A stretch of 9,787 nt of DNA from positions 1-9,787 of the forward strand of contig JADLBA010000179.1 of assembly GCA_020848015.1 (NCBI GenBank), read 5' to 3'. The notes beneath the pieces were generated by a model. It had not been told where the DNA came from and did not search any database. It saw nothing but the letters and a program-made list of their open reading frames with translations. Shown here piece after piece: positions 1 through 6,635 of the stretch. Numbering within the stretch: the stretch's first letter is position 1; each line of letters opens with the position of its first letter. Both the position numbers and the translations under genes were made by a program. The DNA comes from Crocinitomicaceae bacterium (GTDB lineage: Bacteria > Bacteroidota > Bacteroidia > Flavobacteriales_D > Sanyastnellaceae).

Positions 1-580
1 CAGGTTTTACAAGAGAATCACTCATCTCTCTTCTATTCTCTGAATAGGGTGATATTGCCGTAAAACTGTTCAGTATTTCATCCAATTCACCGACTAAAAG
101 CAGATTAGGTTGAACAGCGCTTTGTTTAATAACTATTATCCTGTTTCCAACCATGGAGTAGAATAGGTTCTGATAAACTGTTCTCCCAGCATCTTCGTAG
201 CTGAATGACTTTGAAAAAAATTGTATTTTATTAATTTGCTGAACACCTTCACTGATGAAATGATATCCTTTCAGCTCTTCTCCCTCTTTCTTAAGAGAAG
301 CCATACCTTCACCTAAAATGGTAGCAGCGTCACCTTTCCCATAAGCCACTATAACTATAGTGCTACGATAATTGTTCAGGCTTTCTTCTATTTCAACAGG
401 GTTTTTAATTTCTATACTAAATATATCGGATGTCATGCGGCTGCATTTCCACGATGAAGGATACTTAAAGGAAATGCCGTGATGCGCATTCGTATAGGTT
501 ATAAGACTATCGTTGCCTCTTGTATGCAAATTAGCAAACAATAAAAGGGCAATAAATAAGGAGAGCGCTGGTTGTTTCAC
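1..580 (-). CDS. Secreted protein, PsbP/MOG1-like start (partial, 3' end outside window)
   Basis: An open frame of 193 codons runs from 580 to the left edge with no stop, so the C-terminus is missing. The likely start is GTG at 580-578; the only other start before the in-frame upstream TAA is TTG at 586. A signal peptide follows at once (VKQPALSLFIALLLFANLHT), which supports the non-ATG start. The mature part opens with a YTNAHHGISFKYPSSW segment, the typical entry of PsbP/MOG1/DcrB-like domains ('..G.sf.yP..W'), then alternating beta-strand-like stretches such as STIVIVAYG and NRIIVIKQSA. Members of that fold are small exported proteins or lipoproteins of mostly unknown role. No lipobox Cys is visible, so a periplasmic protein is inferred. 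A TATATTTG sequence lies at 591-584, too close to the start to be its promoter unless the message is leaderless. The coding call is firm; the family is a resemblance only. Confidence 0.72.
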   Translation of the reverse strand, partial: MKQPALSLFIALLLFANLHTRGNDSLITYTNAHHGISFKYPSSWKCSRMTSDIFSIEIKNPVEIEESLNNYRSTIVIVAYGKGDAATILGEGMASLKKEGEELKGYHFISEGVQQINKIQFFSKSFSYEDAGRTVYQNLFYSMVGNRIIVIKQSAVQPNLLLVGELDEILNSFTAISPYSENRREMSDSLVKP

Positions 581-795
581 TTTCAAATATAGTTAGTGCT
601 GATAAAGATATAGATTATTAAAGTCGTTATATCAATCTGACAGAAGAATTTCATTTTTATTTGAAATCAGCTTGCTCTGAGCCGCTAATTCGATTTACCC
701 ATAGCTTTCAGCCGGAGGAAATTTATTCTGCGATACACTTTGTTTATCACATTTCTCCTTACAAAATTATTTAATTTATTCATTATATTTTCGAC

Positions 796-1653
796 TTATT
801 TCTCTCCATAAATTACGAGCGAATTTCCATCAATAGCAACAGTTCCTTCATTGTATCTGCTTTTAACAATTGTAACCACCCTGTCTTTAATATTCCTTCG
901 TAATGCATCGTCGGCTTTGTCAAGCGCAGCGACAAATGGAGCAGAGATTTCAGTCATCATTGTCCAATAATCTTCTGCAGTTCCACAATTCAACTTGCTG
1001 TTTACGGCATCCTCTCTTGTATTGATTAGACCAACCTGCTGAAACAGACCCTCCATAAGACCTGGACTGGCGCAGCGGAACATTCCGGGCGCTTCGGGAG
1101 CTGGCGGAGCTATTTGCATAATACTGTTTATTACGCCGGCTATAGCTGTTACCCAGAAATTCTTTTCCGGCGAGTCCCAAACAGCGGCAACCATTCGCCC
1201 ACCCGGTTTAAGAACACGAAACATTTCTTTAGTAGCCAAAAGCATATCCGGAAAAAACATATACCCGAAGCGGCAGCTTATTGCATCAAAAGAATTATCA
1301 GAAAAGGGGAGTTCACAAACATCGCACACCACAAATTCAGCATTTCCAATTCCCCTCTTCGCAGCATTCTCTCTGGCAATATCGAGCATTCCTTCCGAGA
1401 GGTCGGCAATAACAACTTTACCTTCTTTAACCCTTGATCCGATCGTAAGACCGGGTTCTCCAGTTCCACCGGCAATATCTAAAGCGTGGTCTGAATTTTT
1501 TAATGCTAAAAGGTCAATCATTAAATCCCCGGTAGGTTTTAAAAAATCCATAATTTTAGCATCCCATTGTTTCCAACCCTGTGAAAATTTATTCCACGAT
1601 GCTTTCTGCGCATCACTTATCTCCTTATTAACCTGTTTCATTTTATTTTTCAT
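796..1653 (-). CDS. Class I SAM-dependent methyltransferase (UbiE/Methyltransf_11-like)
   Basis: This 285-aa cytoplasmic protein has the class I methyltransferase signature. Motif I is ALDIAGGTGEPG at residues 57-68 (SAM glycine loop). The acidic residue at the end of strand 2 is D84 (VIADLS), which would bind the ribose. CDVCELPF at 110-117 is the adenine-contacting loop with the usual D..LPF pattern. FRVLKPGGRMV at 145-155 is the post-motif found in UbiE/COQ5-type enzymes. Only C-terminal helical substrate-binding sequence follows (about 165-285), so the substrate cannot be named; small-molecule methylation is more likely than nucleic acid. Residues 5 (Met) and 1 are both possible starts; position 1653 is preceded by AGGA four bases upstream, so it is kept. 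The gene stands alone, with non-coding spacers on both sides. It is intact. Family certain, substrate unknown. Confidence 0.9.
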   Translation of the reverse strand: MKNKMKQVNKEISDAQKASWNKFSQGWKQWDAKIMDFLKPTGDLMIDLLALKNSDHALDIAGGTGEPGLTIGSRVKEGKVVIADLSEGMLDIARENAAKRGIGNAEFVVCDVCELPFSDNSFDAISCRFGYMFFPDMLLATKEMFRVLKPGGRMVAAVWDSPEKNFWVTAIAGVINSIMQIAPPAPEAPGMFRCASPGLMEGLFQQVGLINTREDAVNSKLNCGTAEDYWTMMTEISAPFVAALDKADDALRRNIKDRVVTIVKSRYNEGTVAIDGNSLVIYGEK

Positions 1654-1718
1654 TCAATCCTGTCAAAGATTCGAGTCACGTATATAGAACAAAGCGTCCA
1701 TTTTTAGTACATCTGGTC

Positions 1719-1877
1719 AATACCCCACCGCCACCTTTGAATGTCATATAACCTTCGATGCATTGAACTACCCATTGCACGACTGAACACAAGCCCCCAC
1801 CGGAGTTCTCAAAATCTGATAGTGAGAAACATCCGCATTATCAGCATTTGCTTTTGAAAGAATGGTTGTGGGGTATT
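1719..1877. repeat. 10-bp inverted repeat AATACCCCAC/GTGGGGTATT flanking 139 bp
   Basis: AATACCCCAC at 1719-1728 is repeated as its exact reverse complement, GTGGGGTATT, at 1868-1877. The enclosed 139 bp contain no supported gene. The right arm ends five bases before the stop of the DUF5777 gene and the left arm lies 66 bases upstream of the methyltransferase start. The arms are too far apart for a normal terminator hairpin. The left arm sits in a stretch (about 1695-1740, GTCCATTTTTAGTAC then GGTCAATACCCC) that resembles, from memory, the ends of IS21-like elements in Bacteroidota. That resemblance is an inference and could be wrong. The repeat itself is directly visible. Confidence 0.35.
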
Positions 1878-1882
1878 TCTGC

Positions 1883-2824
1883 TCACCATTCTGCCGGGGA
1901 TTTCCTCTTTTTAATCGTAAATACTCTTGAAATATTAAACCCGAAGTGAATATCTCCTTTTTCCCAATGCCCCACCGTTTCAGTGATGAAGCCGGGTTCA
2001 ACCATTGAAGTGCTGTTTGTAAACTGCAACTGAAAAACGTGCCCGCCTGTTTCAATATCCACCCCTACAGAAAATGAATTGGTAAACATCGAATCCATCT
2101 GCCCCGGCAACACATAAAAGTATTCGGCATTGATGCTGAGACGCTTGGTGAGTTTATAACGACCTCCCGCACCAACAGCCAATACGTCGTTTCTGATTTC
2201 CGGCCTTGGAACAATGTTTCTGTGAACCAGTGTAGGCATTATCTGGAGAGTTAGGTTTTCGTTGAATTTGCGTGCGATCAGCAACTGATGCGAATAAGAA
2301 AGACGGGAGGTAAAAAAATTTTTTCTTTCAGGATCAGCCCATTTGAGCGTATTGCAATTAATAGAAGAAACCCAGGCAACTGAAACCGGCATTTTTCTTT
2401 TTCCTGTGCTCTGTCGCAATATCTTGTACTTCACAAACGAATCATACACTTTATTGAAGTTAGAATGTCCCATACCTACCATCAACCTGTCTGTTATGCC
2501 ATAATCAAATCCAAGTCGCATGAAAGCCTGATCTAACCCAAAAAAATCGTAGGGGCCGGAATTGACAAAACCAAACCGGTGTGAAATTCTGAAATCAAGT
2601 ACACCTTCCGGAGTGTTTTCAATCGAATGGCCATTGATGATACGCGACGACTTAAAGGCTGAAGTGGCATAGTTGACAGCCTCCTCCTCCTCTACTAATG
2701 AAAGAAGATCCTTTTCATCGTCTGTCTGAGCATAAAACGATACCGACGGAAAGAGAAAAGCGGTGATTACAGCAACCTTGCGAAACAATTTTTTTATGAC
2801 TTTGTGCATATCAGGATTTTTCAT
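1883..2824 (-). CDS. DUF5777 family outer-membrane beta-barrel protein
   Basis: A 313-aa protein. Residues 1-32 form a signal peptide (basic MHKVIKKLFRK, hydrophobic VAVITAFLFPSVSF, cleavage near YA-Q). A short acidic linker (DDEKDLLSLVEEEE, 35-48) follows, then about 250 residues of alternating amphipathic strands with many aromatic ends, as expected of an outer-membrane barrel. The RISHRFG block (79-85), the FFGLDQA..RLGFDYGITDRLMVG stretch (94-117) and the terminal FGFNISRVF (294-302) match what I know of DUF5777 barrels, which are restricted mainly to Bacteroidota and have no assigned function. The ATG follows the YceI stop by one base (TAGAATG), so translation is probably coupled; Met6 is an alternative start. 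It is the last gene of the five-gene envelope operon. The last residues (KKRKSPAEW) extend beyond the final strand. Role unknown. Confidence 0.82.
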   Translation of the reverse strand: MKNPDMHKVIKKLFRKVAVITAFLFPSVSFYAQTDDEKDLLSLVEEEEAVNYATSAFKSSRIINGHSIENTPEGVLDFRISHRFGFVNSGPYDFFGLDQAFMRLGFDYGITDRLMVGMGHSNFNKVYDSFVKYKILRQSTGKRKMPVSVAWVSSINCNTLKWADPERKNFFTSRLSYSHQLLIARKFNENLTLQIMPTLVHRNIVPRPEIRNDVLAVGAGGRYKLTKRLSINAEYFYVLPGQMDSMFTNSFSVGVDIETGGHVFQLQFTNSTSMVEPGFITETVGHWEKGDIHFGFNISRVFTIKKRKSPAEW

Positions 2825-2825
2825 T

Positions 2826-3380
2826 CTACTTTTTGAGCTCTTCCAAGGTTGATTTGACCGTTATCCGGATATTTTCTGAAATATTGTTTTTCACTAAATC
2901 CGGAATCGTGATATTGTAGTCTTTGGGGTTTACACTGAAATTAGTATTGGTTTCAATTTTTCCACCGGAAACCACAAAAGTAACATTTGCAAAGATCGTT
3001 TTTGTAACTCCGTGAATGAATATTTCGCCTGAAACTTGTGATGAATAGGTTCCATCTCTGAAAAAATTAACCGCTTTGATATTTTCCACCTTTCCCTTGA
3101 AAACAGATTTTGGATAGGTATCACTCTCCATATAGTTTTCATTGAAGTGTTCCTGCATCAGCGCTTTTTCAAATTCGAACGCCTTGATAAGGCAGGAAAT
3201 CTCAACGGCTCCCGTGCCTGCATCCAGCACAACCGTAGCCTTATTATTATCCGCGCTGATGTCCTCCACGTTGGTGGTCGAAAAAAAATGAATATACCCC
3301 GATCGGGTAAAATACTTTTGCGCACAACTCACTGATGCTGTTATGAGCACAAGTGCCAAAAGAGTAGCTGTTTTTTTCAT
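2826..3380 (-). CDS. YceI family periplasmic protein
   Basis: This is a 184-aa protein when started at ATG 3380. An in-frame ATG at 3461 would add 27 residues and overlap the upstream gene, but the export signal (MKKTATLLALVLITASVS then CAQ) begins exactly at 3380, so that start is chosen. The SVSC sequence is a poor lipobox; cleavage after SCA giving a soluble periplasmic protein is as likely. The rest is a full YceI domain: GYIHFFSTTNVEDI (28-41), the FEKALMQEHFNENYMESDTY block (70-89), FKGKVENIK (94-102), and SGEIFIHGVTKTI (117-129). YceI proteins fold as lipocalin-like barrels that bind long isoprenoid or lipid chains. Here it lies between an OB-fold gene (46-bp gap) and the DUF5777 barrel gene (one base). 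Bound ligand unknown; family call very secure. Confidence 0.9.
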   Translation of the reverse strand: MKKTATLLALVLITASVSCAQKYFTRSGYIHFFSTTNVEDISADNNKATVVLDAGTGAVEISCLIKAFEFEKALMQEHFNENYMESDTYPKSVFKGKVENIKAVNFFRDGTYSSQVSGEIFIHGVTKTIFANVTFVVSGGKIETNTNFSVNPKDYNITIPDLVKNNISENIRITVKSTLEELKK

Positions 3381-3426
3381 TTTGTAATATTTTTGTGCTT
3401 GATTCTGTAATTCATTTTTTAACCAA

Positions 3427-3831
3427 CTATTGAACCAAGACACATTGTGTAAGAACGACATCAGTAAGAAATCCGGTACATATTCCTTTTACAGCAATCT
3501 CTCTTCCTTTAGCCACTTCTGCGTTCGTACCAGGTATAAGTGTACAGCTCACTCTTCCCAGTATATCAGATGTTTCAAGAAATAATACCACCTCGTTATT
3601 ACCACTGTCAATATCAACGACTCTTCCGTATATCTGAACAACCTTGTTCAGGTAGAGAGAGTTTGCCTTAGTCTCATCCCCGGAGAATTTCGCAAAAATA
3701 TCTTCTGCAGTCAATGTATCAACGGGCATTTCACCGTCGGCGGTTCTTTTGGGTTTATTCCATTGATAAATACCATAAATCGCCGCAACAGCGAATGCAG
3801 TGAGAAGTATGGCGAAAATCTTCTTTTTCAT
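3427..3831 (-). CDS. OB-fold (tRNA_anti-like) membrane-anchored protein
   Basis: A 134-aa protein from ATG 3831, where the signal/anchor MKKKIFAILLTAFAVAAIYG begins; a GTG at 3867 would add 12 polar residues ahead of it and is less likely. No lipobox Cys follows the hydrophobic segment, so it is probably held in the inner membrane by its N-terminus with the rest periplasmic. The domain has the pattern of the 'tRNA_anti-like' OB-fold family: LTAEDIFAKFSGDETKAN (40-57), then LNKVVQIYGRVVDID (61-75), a strand VVLFLETSD (81-89), GRVSC (92-96), and GREIAVKGICTGF (109-121). Despite the name, exported members are not thought to act on tRNA; their ligand is unknown. Three cysteines (96, 118, 130) are present. 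It sits 45 bp after the one-domain cytochrome gene and 46 bp before YceI, in the same operon. Confidence 0.8.
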   Translation of the reverse strand: MKKKIFAILLTAFAVAAIYGIYQWNKPKRTADGEMPVDTLTAEDIFAKFSGDETKANSLYLNKVVQIYGRVVDIDSGNNEVVLFLETSDILGRVSCTLIPGTNAEVAKGREIAVKGICTGFLTDVVLTQCVLVQ

Positions 3832-3876
3832 AAAGGATACTTTTCCATGTTTACTATTAAATATCACCGAATTTAA

Positions 3877-4242
3877 TTAATTATTTTTTGCTCCGGCATC
3901 TATCCAATTCTGAACGGCTAAAATTTCGCAATCGGGAAGCCCTGATGTTCCTTTCGGCATTTTTACAAATCCATTGGTGCCATACAGGGCGTTTATCAGC
4001 GCTCCATCCATTGCCACAGCCTTTACGTTTTCATAAGATGACAGATCGAGGTTCCCGGTAGGGGCAACACCCGAATGGCATCCGCTGAGGCAGTTGTCAG
4101 CAATGATCCTCTTGATTCTCCCATTGTACGTAATATCAGTAGAGATGCATCTGTACGGATATAATTCAGACTCGATATCGTAGTAGCATGATTGTATAAC
4201 TACAATACTCACTAAAGCAAAAAATATCGTTTTCACTTTCAT
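3877..4242 (-). CDS. Cytochrome-c-like lipoprotein with CX3CH haem motif
   Basis: A 121-aa protein. The N-terminus MKVKTIFFALVSIVVIQSC is a lipoprotein-type signal with Cys19 as the lipidated residue. One cytochrome-c-like domain follows: haem motif CLSGCHSG with C51, C55 and H56, which is CX3CH rather than the usual CX2CH, and a likely axial Met95 in VKMPKG. The ending VQNWIDAGAKNN is typical of small cytochrome domains of Bacteroidota and Planctomycetes. Two further cysteines, C32 (19 residues before the first haem Cys) and C105 (LPDC), line up with the second domain of the preceding gene, so the two are paralogous. Its start follows the upstream stop by five bases with an AAGG ribosome site. 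The likely role is periplasmic electron transfer or haem binding; partner unknown. Whether CX3CH is matured with covalent haem is not shown by the sequence. Confidence 0.82.
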   Translation of the reverse strand: MKVKTIFFALVSIVVIQSCYYDIESELYPYRCISTDITYNGRIKRIIADNCLSGCHSGVAPTGNLDLSSYENVKAVAMDGALINALYGTNGFVKMPKGTSGLPDCEILAVQNWIDAGAKNN

Positions 4243-4250
4243 CTGCCTTA
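4243..4250 (-). promoter_or_regulatory. Ribosome binding site overlapping upstream stop codon
   Basis: Read on the minus strand, the junction of the two cytochrome genes is TAAGGCAG followed by ATG. The AAGG core uses two bases of the upstream TAA stop. It is one of the few recognisable Shine-Dalgarno sequences in the window. It fixes the start at 4242 and suggests translational coupling of the two paralogous genes. Confidence 0.5.
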
Positions 4251-4976
4251 GTTATTGGGTGCTCCGGCATTTACCCATACCTGAAACTGTTCGATATTAC
4301 ATAGTGGCAATCCACCGGTGTTATAAGGCATCAACTGATAACCGTTGATTCCTTTCAACGCACTCATCAGTCTTCCATCTAAAGCAACAGCGCTGATCTG
4401 GGAATAGGTCGTCAGCTCTATTTCTGTACCATTAATGCCATGACAACCCTCGCAGGCAAACTCAATCACCGGAAGGAGGTTGGCCGAAAAACTGAATTTT
4501 GACGGATCACATTCCTCAATACAAGCATTATTTTTTGCCCCCTGTTGTATCCAGGTTTTTATCCAGGTGATCTGCTCTGCCGTAAGCGGATCGTTTGGAG
4601 GCGGAGGCATGATCGTATCGGGTTCAATCCCCGTTATCGCAGCGATCATCTCACTGTCGTCAGGATTGCCGGGCTGCACCACACCAGAACTCATCACTCT
4701 CACATAATTATACAGGCGGATTCCTTTTTGGTGTGTGATTGCATCATGGCATTCCGGTTGTGCACATTTTGACACCAGCATCGGCAGAATCGTATTTTCA
4801 AAATAAACGGTATCAGGATTACACGGATCTGAATTGATAACAACAGTATCAGGGTTTATTCCCCCACTACCGGTAGGAAGGATATGTTCTACAACAGGAA
4901 TTTCATGCTTACACGCATTCACCATCAGCGTTAGCAAGAATATCAGCAGGAAGATATAGGGGTATTTCACTTTCAT
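4248..4976 (-). CDS. Two-domain cytochrome-c-like lipoprotein (CX4CH and CX2CH)
   Basis: A 242-aa protein from ATG 4976. That start gives the lipoprotein signal MKVKYPYIFLLIFLLTLMVN with Cys22, and is preceded by GGGA; an ATG at 5012 would put 12 unrelated residues before the signal. Domain 1 (about 52-150) has C71-x4-C76-H77, then DTIMPPPP with likely axial Met123 and the ending TWIQQGAKNN. Domain 2 (about 156-242) has the standard C175-x2-C178-H179, QLMPYN with Met216, the extra C226 in LPLC, and the ending VWVNAGAPNN. Each domain also has a Cys exactly 19 residues before the first haem Cys (C52, C156). It is the first gene of the five-gene envelope operon. Predicted as a di-haem periplasmic-facing or surface lipoprotein for electron transfer; the partner is unknown. 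Domain 2 is paralogous to the next gene. Confidence 0.85.
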   Translation of the reverse strand: MKVKYPYIFLLIFLLTLMVNACKHEIPVVEHILPTGSGGINPDTVVINSDPCNPDTVYFENTILPMLVSKCAQPECHDAITHQKGIRLYNYVRVMSSGVVQPGNPDDSEMIAAITGIEPDTIMPPPPNDPLTAEQITWIKTWIQQGAKNNACIEECDPSKFSFSANLLPVIEFACEGCHGINGTEIELTTYSQISAVALDGRLMSALKGINGYQLMPYNTGGLPLCNIEQFQVWVNAGAPNN

Positions 4977-5146
4977 TGTTCCCAATAGCTGCATCCAAAG
5001 ATCGAAAGACATAGCGAAATATTGCTAACCATTCATCCAAACAGAAAAAATATAGTCAAATCATGCAGCCGGTTTTTGCTTTGATCGAACTCCTTATGAA
5101 CCACCGACTAAACACTGGAATTGCAAACCTTTTATACAGTGCTGTT

Positions 5147-5194
5147 AAAAGACAAAAAACTCCTTTATTTTTGCGCAAAAAAATACTGTCTTTT
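5147..5194. repeat. Inverted repeats in the divergent control region
   Basis: AAAAGACA at 5147-5154 and its reverse complement TGTCTTTT at 5187-5194 bracket a perfect 14-bp palindrome, TTTTTGCGCAAAAA, at 5168-5181. The palindrome overlaps the TAnnTTTG box in front of tnaA, where a regulator could block transcription. The T-run after 5190 also makes the outer arms resemble a weak terminator or attenuator on the plus strand. The repeats are seen directly; an operator role is inferred, and AT-rich sequence makes chance matches plausible. Confidence 0.4.
5166..5173 (+). promoter_or_regulatory. Candidate -7 box (TAnnTTTG) for the tnaA-tpl unit
   Basis: TATTTTTG matches the Bacteroidota -7 consensus TAnnTTTG at every fixed position. 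It lies 40 bases before the tnaA start, giving a leader of about 35 nt. The expected TTG at the -33 position is absent; the nearest fit is CTGTTA at 5142-5147. No Shine-Dalgarno sequence precedes the start, as is common in this phylum. Confidence 0.4.
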
Positions 5195-5213
5195 TTTTAG
5201 TTAATGCATTTGT

Positions 5214-6599
5214 ATGAGTAACAAGCAACGTGCTCTGGCCGAACCCTTCAAAATTAAGATGGTTGAGCCTTTGCGCACCACCACAGAAGCGTACCGCCAG
5301 GAGGCGATAAAGAGAGCCGGCTTCAACCCATTTCTGTTAGACTCCGATGATGTATTCATTGACTTGCTCACCGATAGCGGAACGGGCGCAATGAGCGACC
5401 GGCAGTGGGCCGGCATGATGATGGGCGATGAGAGCTATGCAGGGGCGAAAAGTTGGCATCATCTCCAATCAGTAGTAAAGGAACTCACCGGAATGCCCCA
5501 TATCCTTCCGACACACCAGGGACGGGCAGCAGAACGTATATTGTATGGCATTCTCGGGGGAAAAGGGAAAACCTTTTTGAGCAATACTCACTTTGATACG
5601 ACCCGGGCAAATATCGAATATACCGGTGCAGCGGCTCTGGATCTGATGCCCGATGCCGCTCTTAACTTAGAGCTTGAACTTCCTTTTAAAGGCAATATTG
5701 ACCTGAAAAAACTCGAAGACTCGATTCAACAAATTCGTCCGGAAAACATTGGTGCAGTGATCATGACTGTTACCAACAACTCTGCGGGTGGCCAGCCGGT
5801 AAGTATGGAGAATATGCGGGGTGTCAGGGAAATCTGTGATAAATACAAGCTCATTCTCGTGATTGATGGATGCCGGATTGCCGAGAACAGTTATTTCATT
5901 AAACATTCTGAGAAAGGTTTTGAAAATAAGAGCTATGAAGAAATTGCACGCGAAATGCTGGCATTGGGCGATGCTTTTGTGATGAGTGCCAAGAAAGATG
6001 GTATGGTAAATATGGGGGGATTACTATGCCTCCGGGATGACGCGCTCAGTTTGAAATGCATCAACTTGCTCATCATCTCAGAGGGATTCACTACTTATGG
6101 TGGTCTTTCAGGGCGGGATATGGAAGCACTGGCTATCGGACTTACAGAAGTTTTTGATCCGGACTATTTGCATTATCGCATACGAAGTACGGCTTATCTC
6201 GGCGAGCGTTTAAAGAAAAAAGGTGTTCCCGTAGTCTGGCCAATTGGTGGACATGCGGTTTATATAGATGCCAAAAAATTATATTACAACATTCCTGTGG
6301 AAGAATTTCCAGGACAGGTACTCGTGTGCGATCTTTATTTAAAAGGAGGTATCCGCGGCGTGGAAGTCGGCAGTGTAATGTTTGGAAAATATGATAGTGA
6401 TAAGAAATTAATTCCGGCTGATTATGAGCTGGTGCGATTAGCCATTCCGCGCAGGGTTTATACACAAAGTCATATTGATTACGTACTGGATATATTTGAT
6501 GATATTTTAGAATTACGAAACAAAAAACAGGGTATGCGCATTATTTATGAGCCGCCTGCACTCAGACATTTTACAGCGAAATTTGAAATGATAAATTAA
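5214..6599 (+). CDS. tnaA: Tryptophanase (tryptophan indole-lyase)
   Basis: A 461-aa cytoplasmic PLP enzyme (E. coli TnaA is 471 aa) that cleaves tryptophan to indole, pyruvate and ammonia. The PLP lysine is K261 in MSAKKDGMV. Other cofactor and substrate residues are in place: Y75, R104 (THQGR), N189, D218, R221 and the carboxylate-binding R408. The residues that separate tryptophanase from tyrosine phenol-lyase all read tryptophanase: D128 in HFDTT (E. coli D137), V385 in GVEVG (E. coli I396, where phenol-lyase has Arg), and H452 in LRHFTAK (E. coli H463). The N-terminal block NPFLLDSDDVFIDLLTDSGT (38-57) is also of tryptophanase type. One oddity: the usual THQGRGAE is THQGRAAE. No TnaC-like leader peptide is visible in the short leader. 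The tpl gene follows after 36 bp on the same strand, so the two are probably co-transcribed. Intact and full length. Confidence 0.93.
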   Translation: MSNKQRALAEPFKIKMVEPLRTTTEAYRQEAIKRAGFNPFLLDSDDVFIDLLTDSGTGAMSDRQWAGMMMGDESYAGAKSWHHLQSVVKELTGMPHILPTHQGRAAERILYGILGGKGKTFLSNTHFDTTRANIEYTGAAALDLMPDAALNLELELPFKGNIDLKKLEDSIQQIRPENIGAVIMTVTNNSAGGQPVSMENMRGVREICDKYKLILVIDGCRIAENSYFIKHSEKGFENKSYEEIAREMLALGDAFVMSAKKDGMVNMGGLLCLRDDALSLKCINLLIISEGFTTYGGLSGRDMEALAIGLTEVFDPDYLHYRIRSTAYLGERLKKKGVPVVWPIGGHAVYIDAKKLYYNIPVEEFPGQVLVCDLYLKGGIRGVEVGSVMFGKYDSDKKLIPADYELVRLAIPRRVYTQSHIDYVLDIFDDILELRNKKQGMRIIYEPPALRHFTAKFEMIN

Positions 6600-6635
6600 T
6601 ACTAATAACAATTTAAAATACTGAATACAATTCCT

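Noticed and set aside
1768..2055. Minus-strand 95-codon frame overlapping the 3' end of the DUF5777 gene
   Set aside because: Most of it is a shifted reading of the barrel gene; the remaining part in the spacer has no recognisable motif or ribosome site.
3381..3461. A 27-codon N-terminal extension of the YceI gene starting at ATG 3461
   Set aside because: It overlaps the OB-fold gene by 35 bases and places polar sequence before a clear signal peptide that begins at ATG 3380.
4480..4772. Plus-strand open frames of about 75 codons within the two-domain cytochrome gene
   Set aside because: They lie opposite a gene with clear haem motifs and lipoprotein signal, and their translations show no domain or signal.
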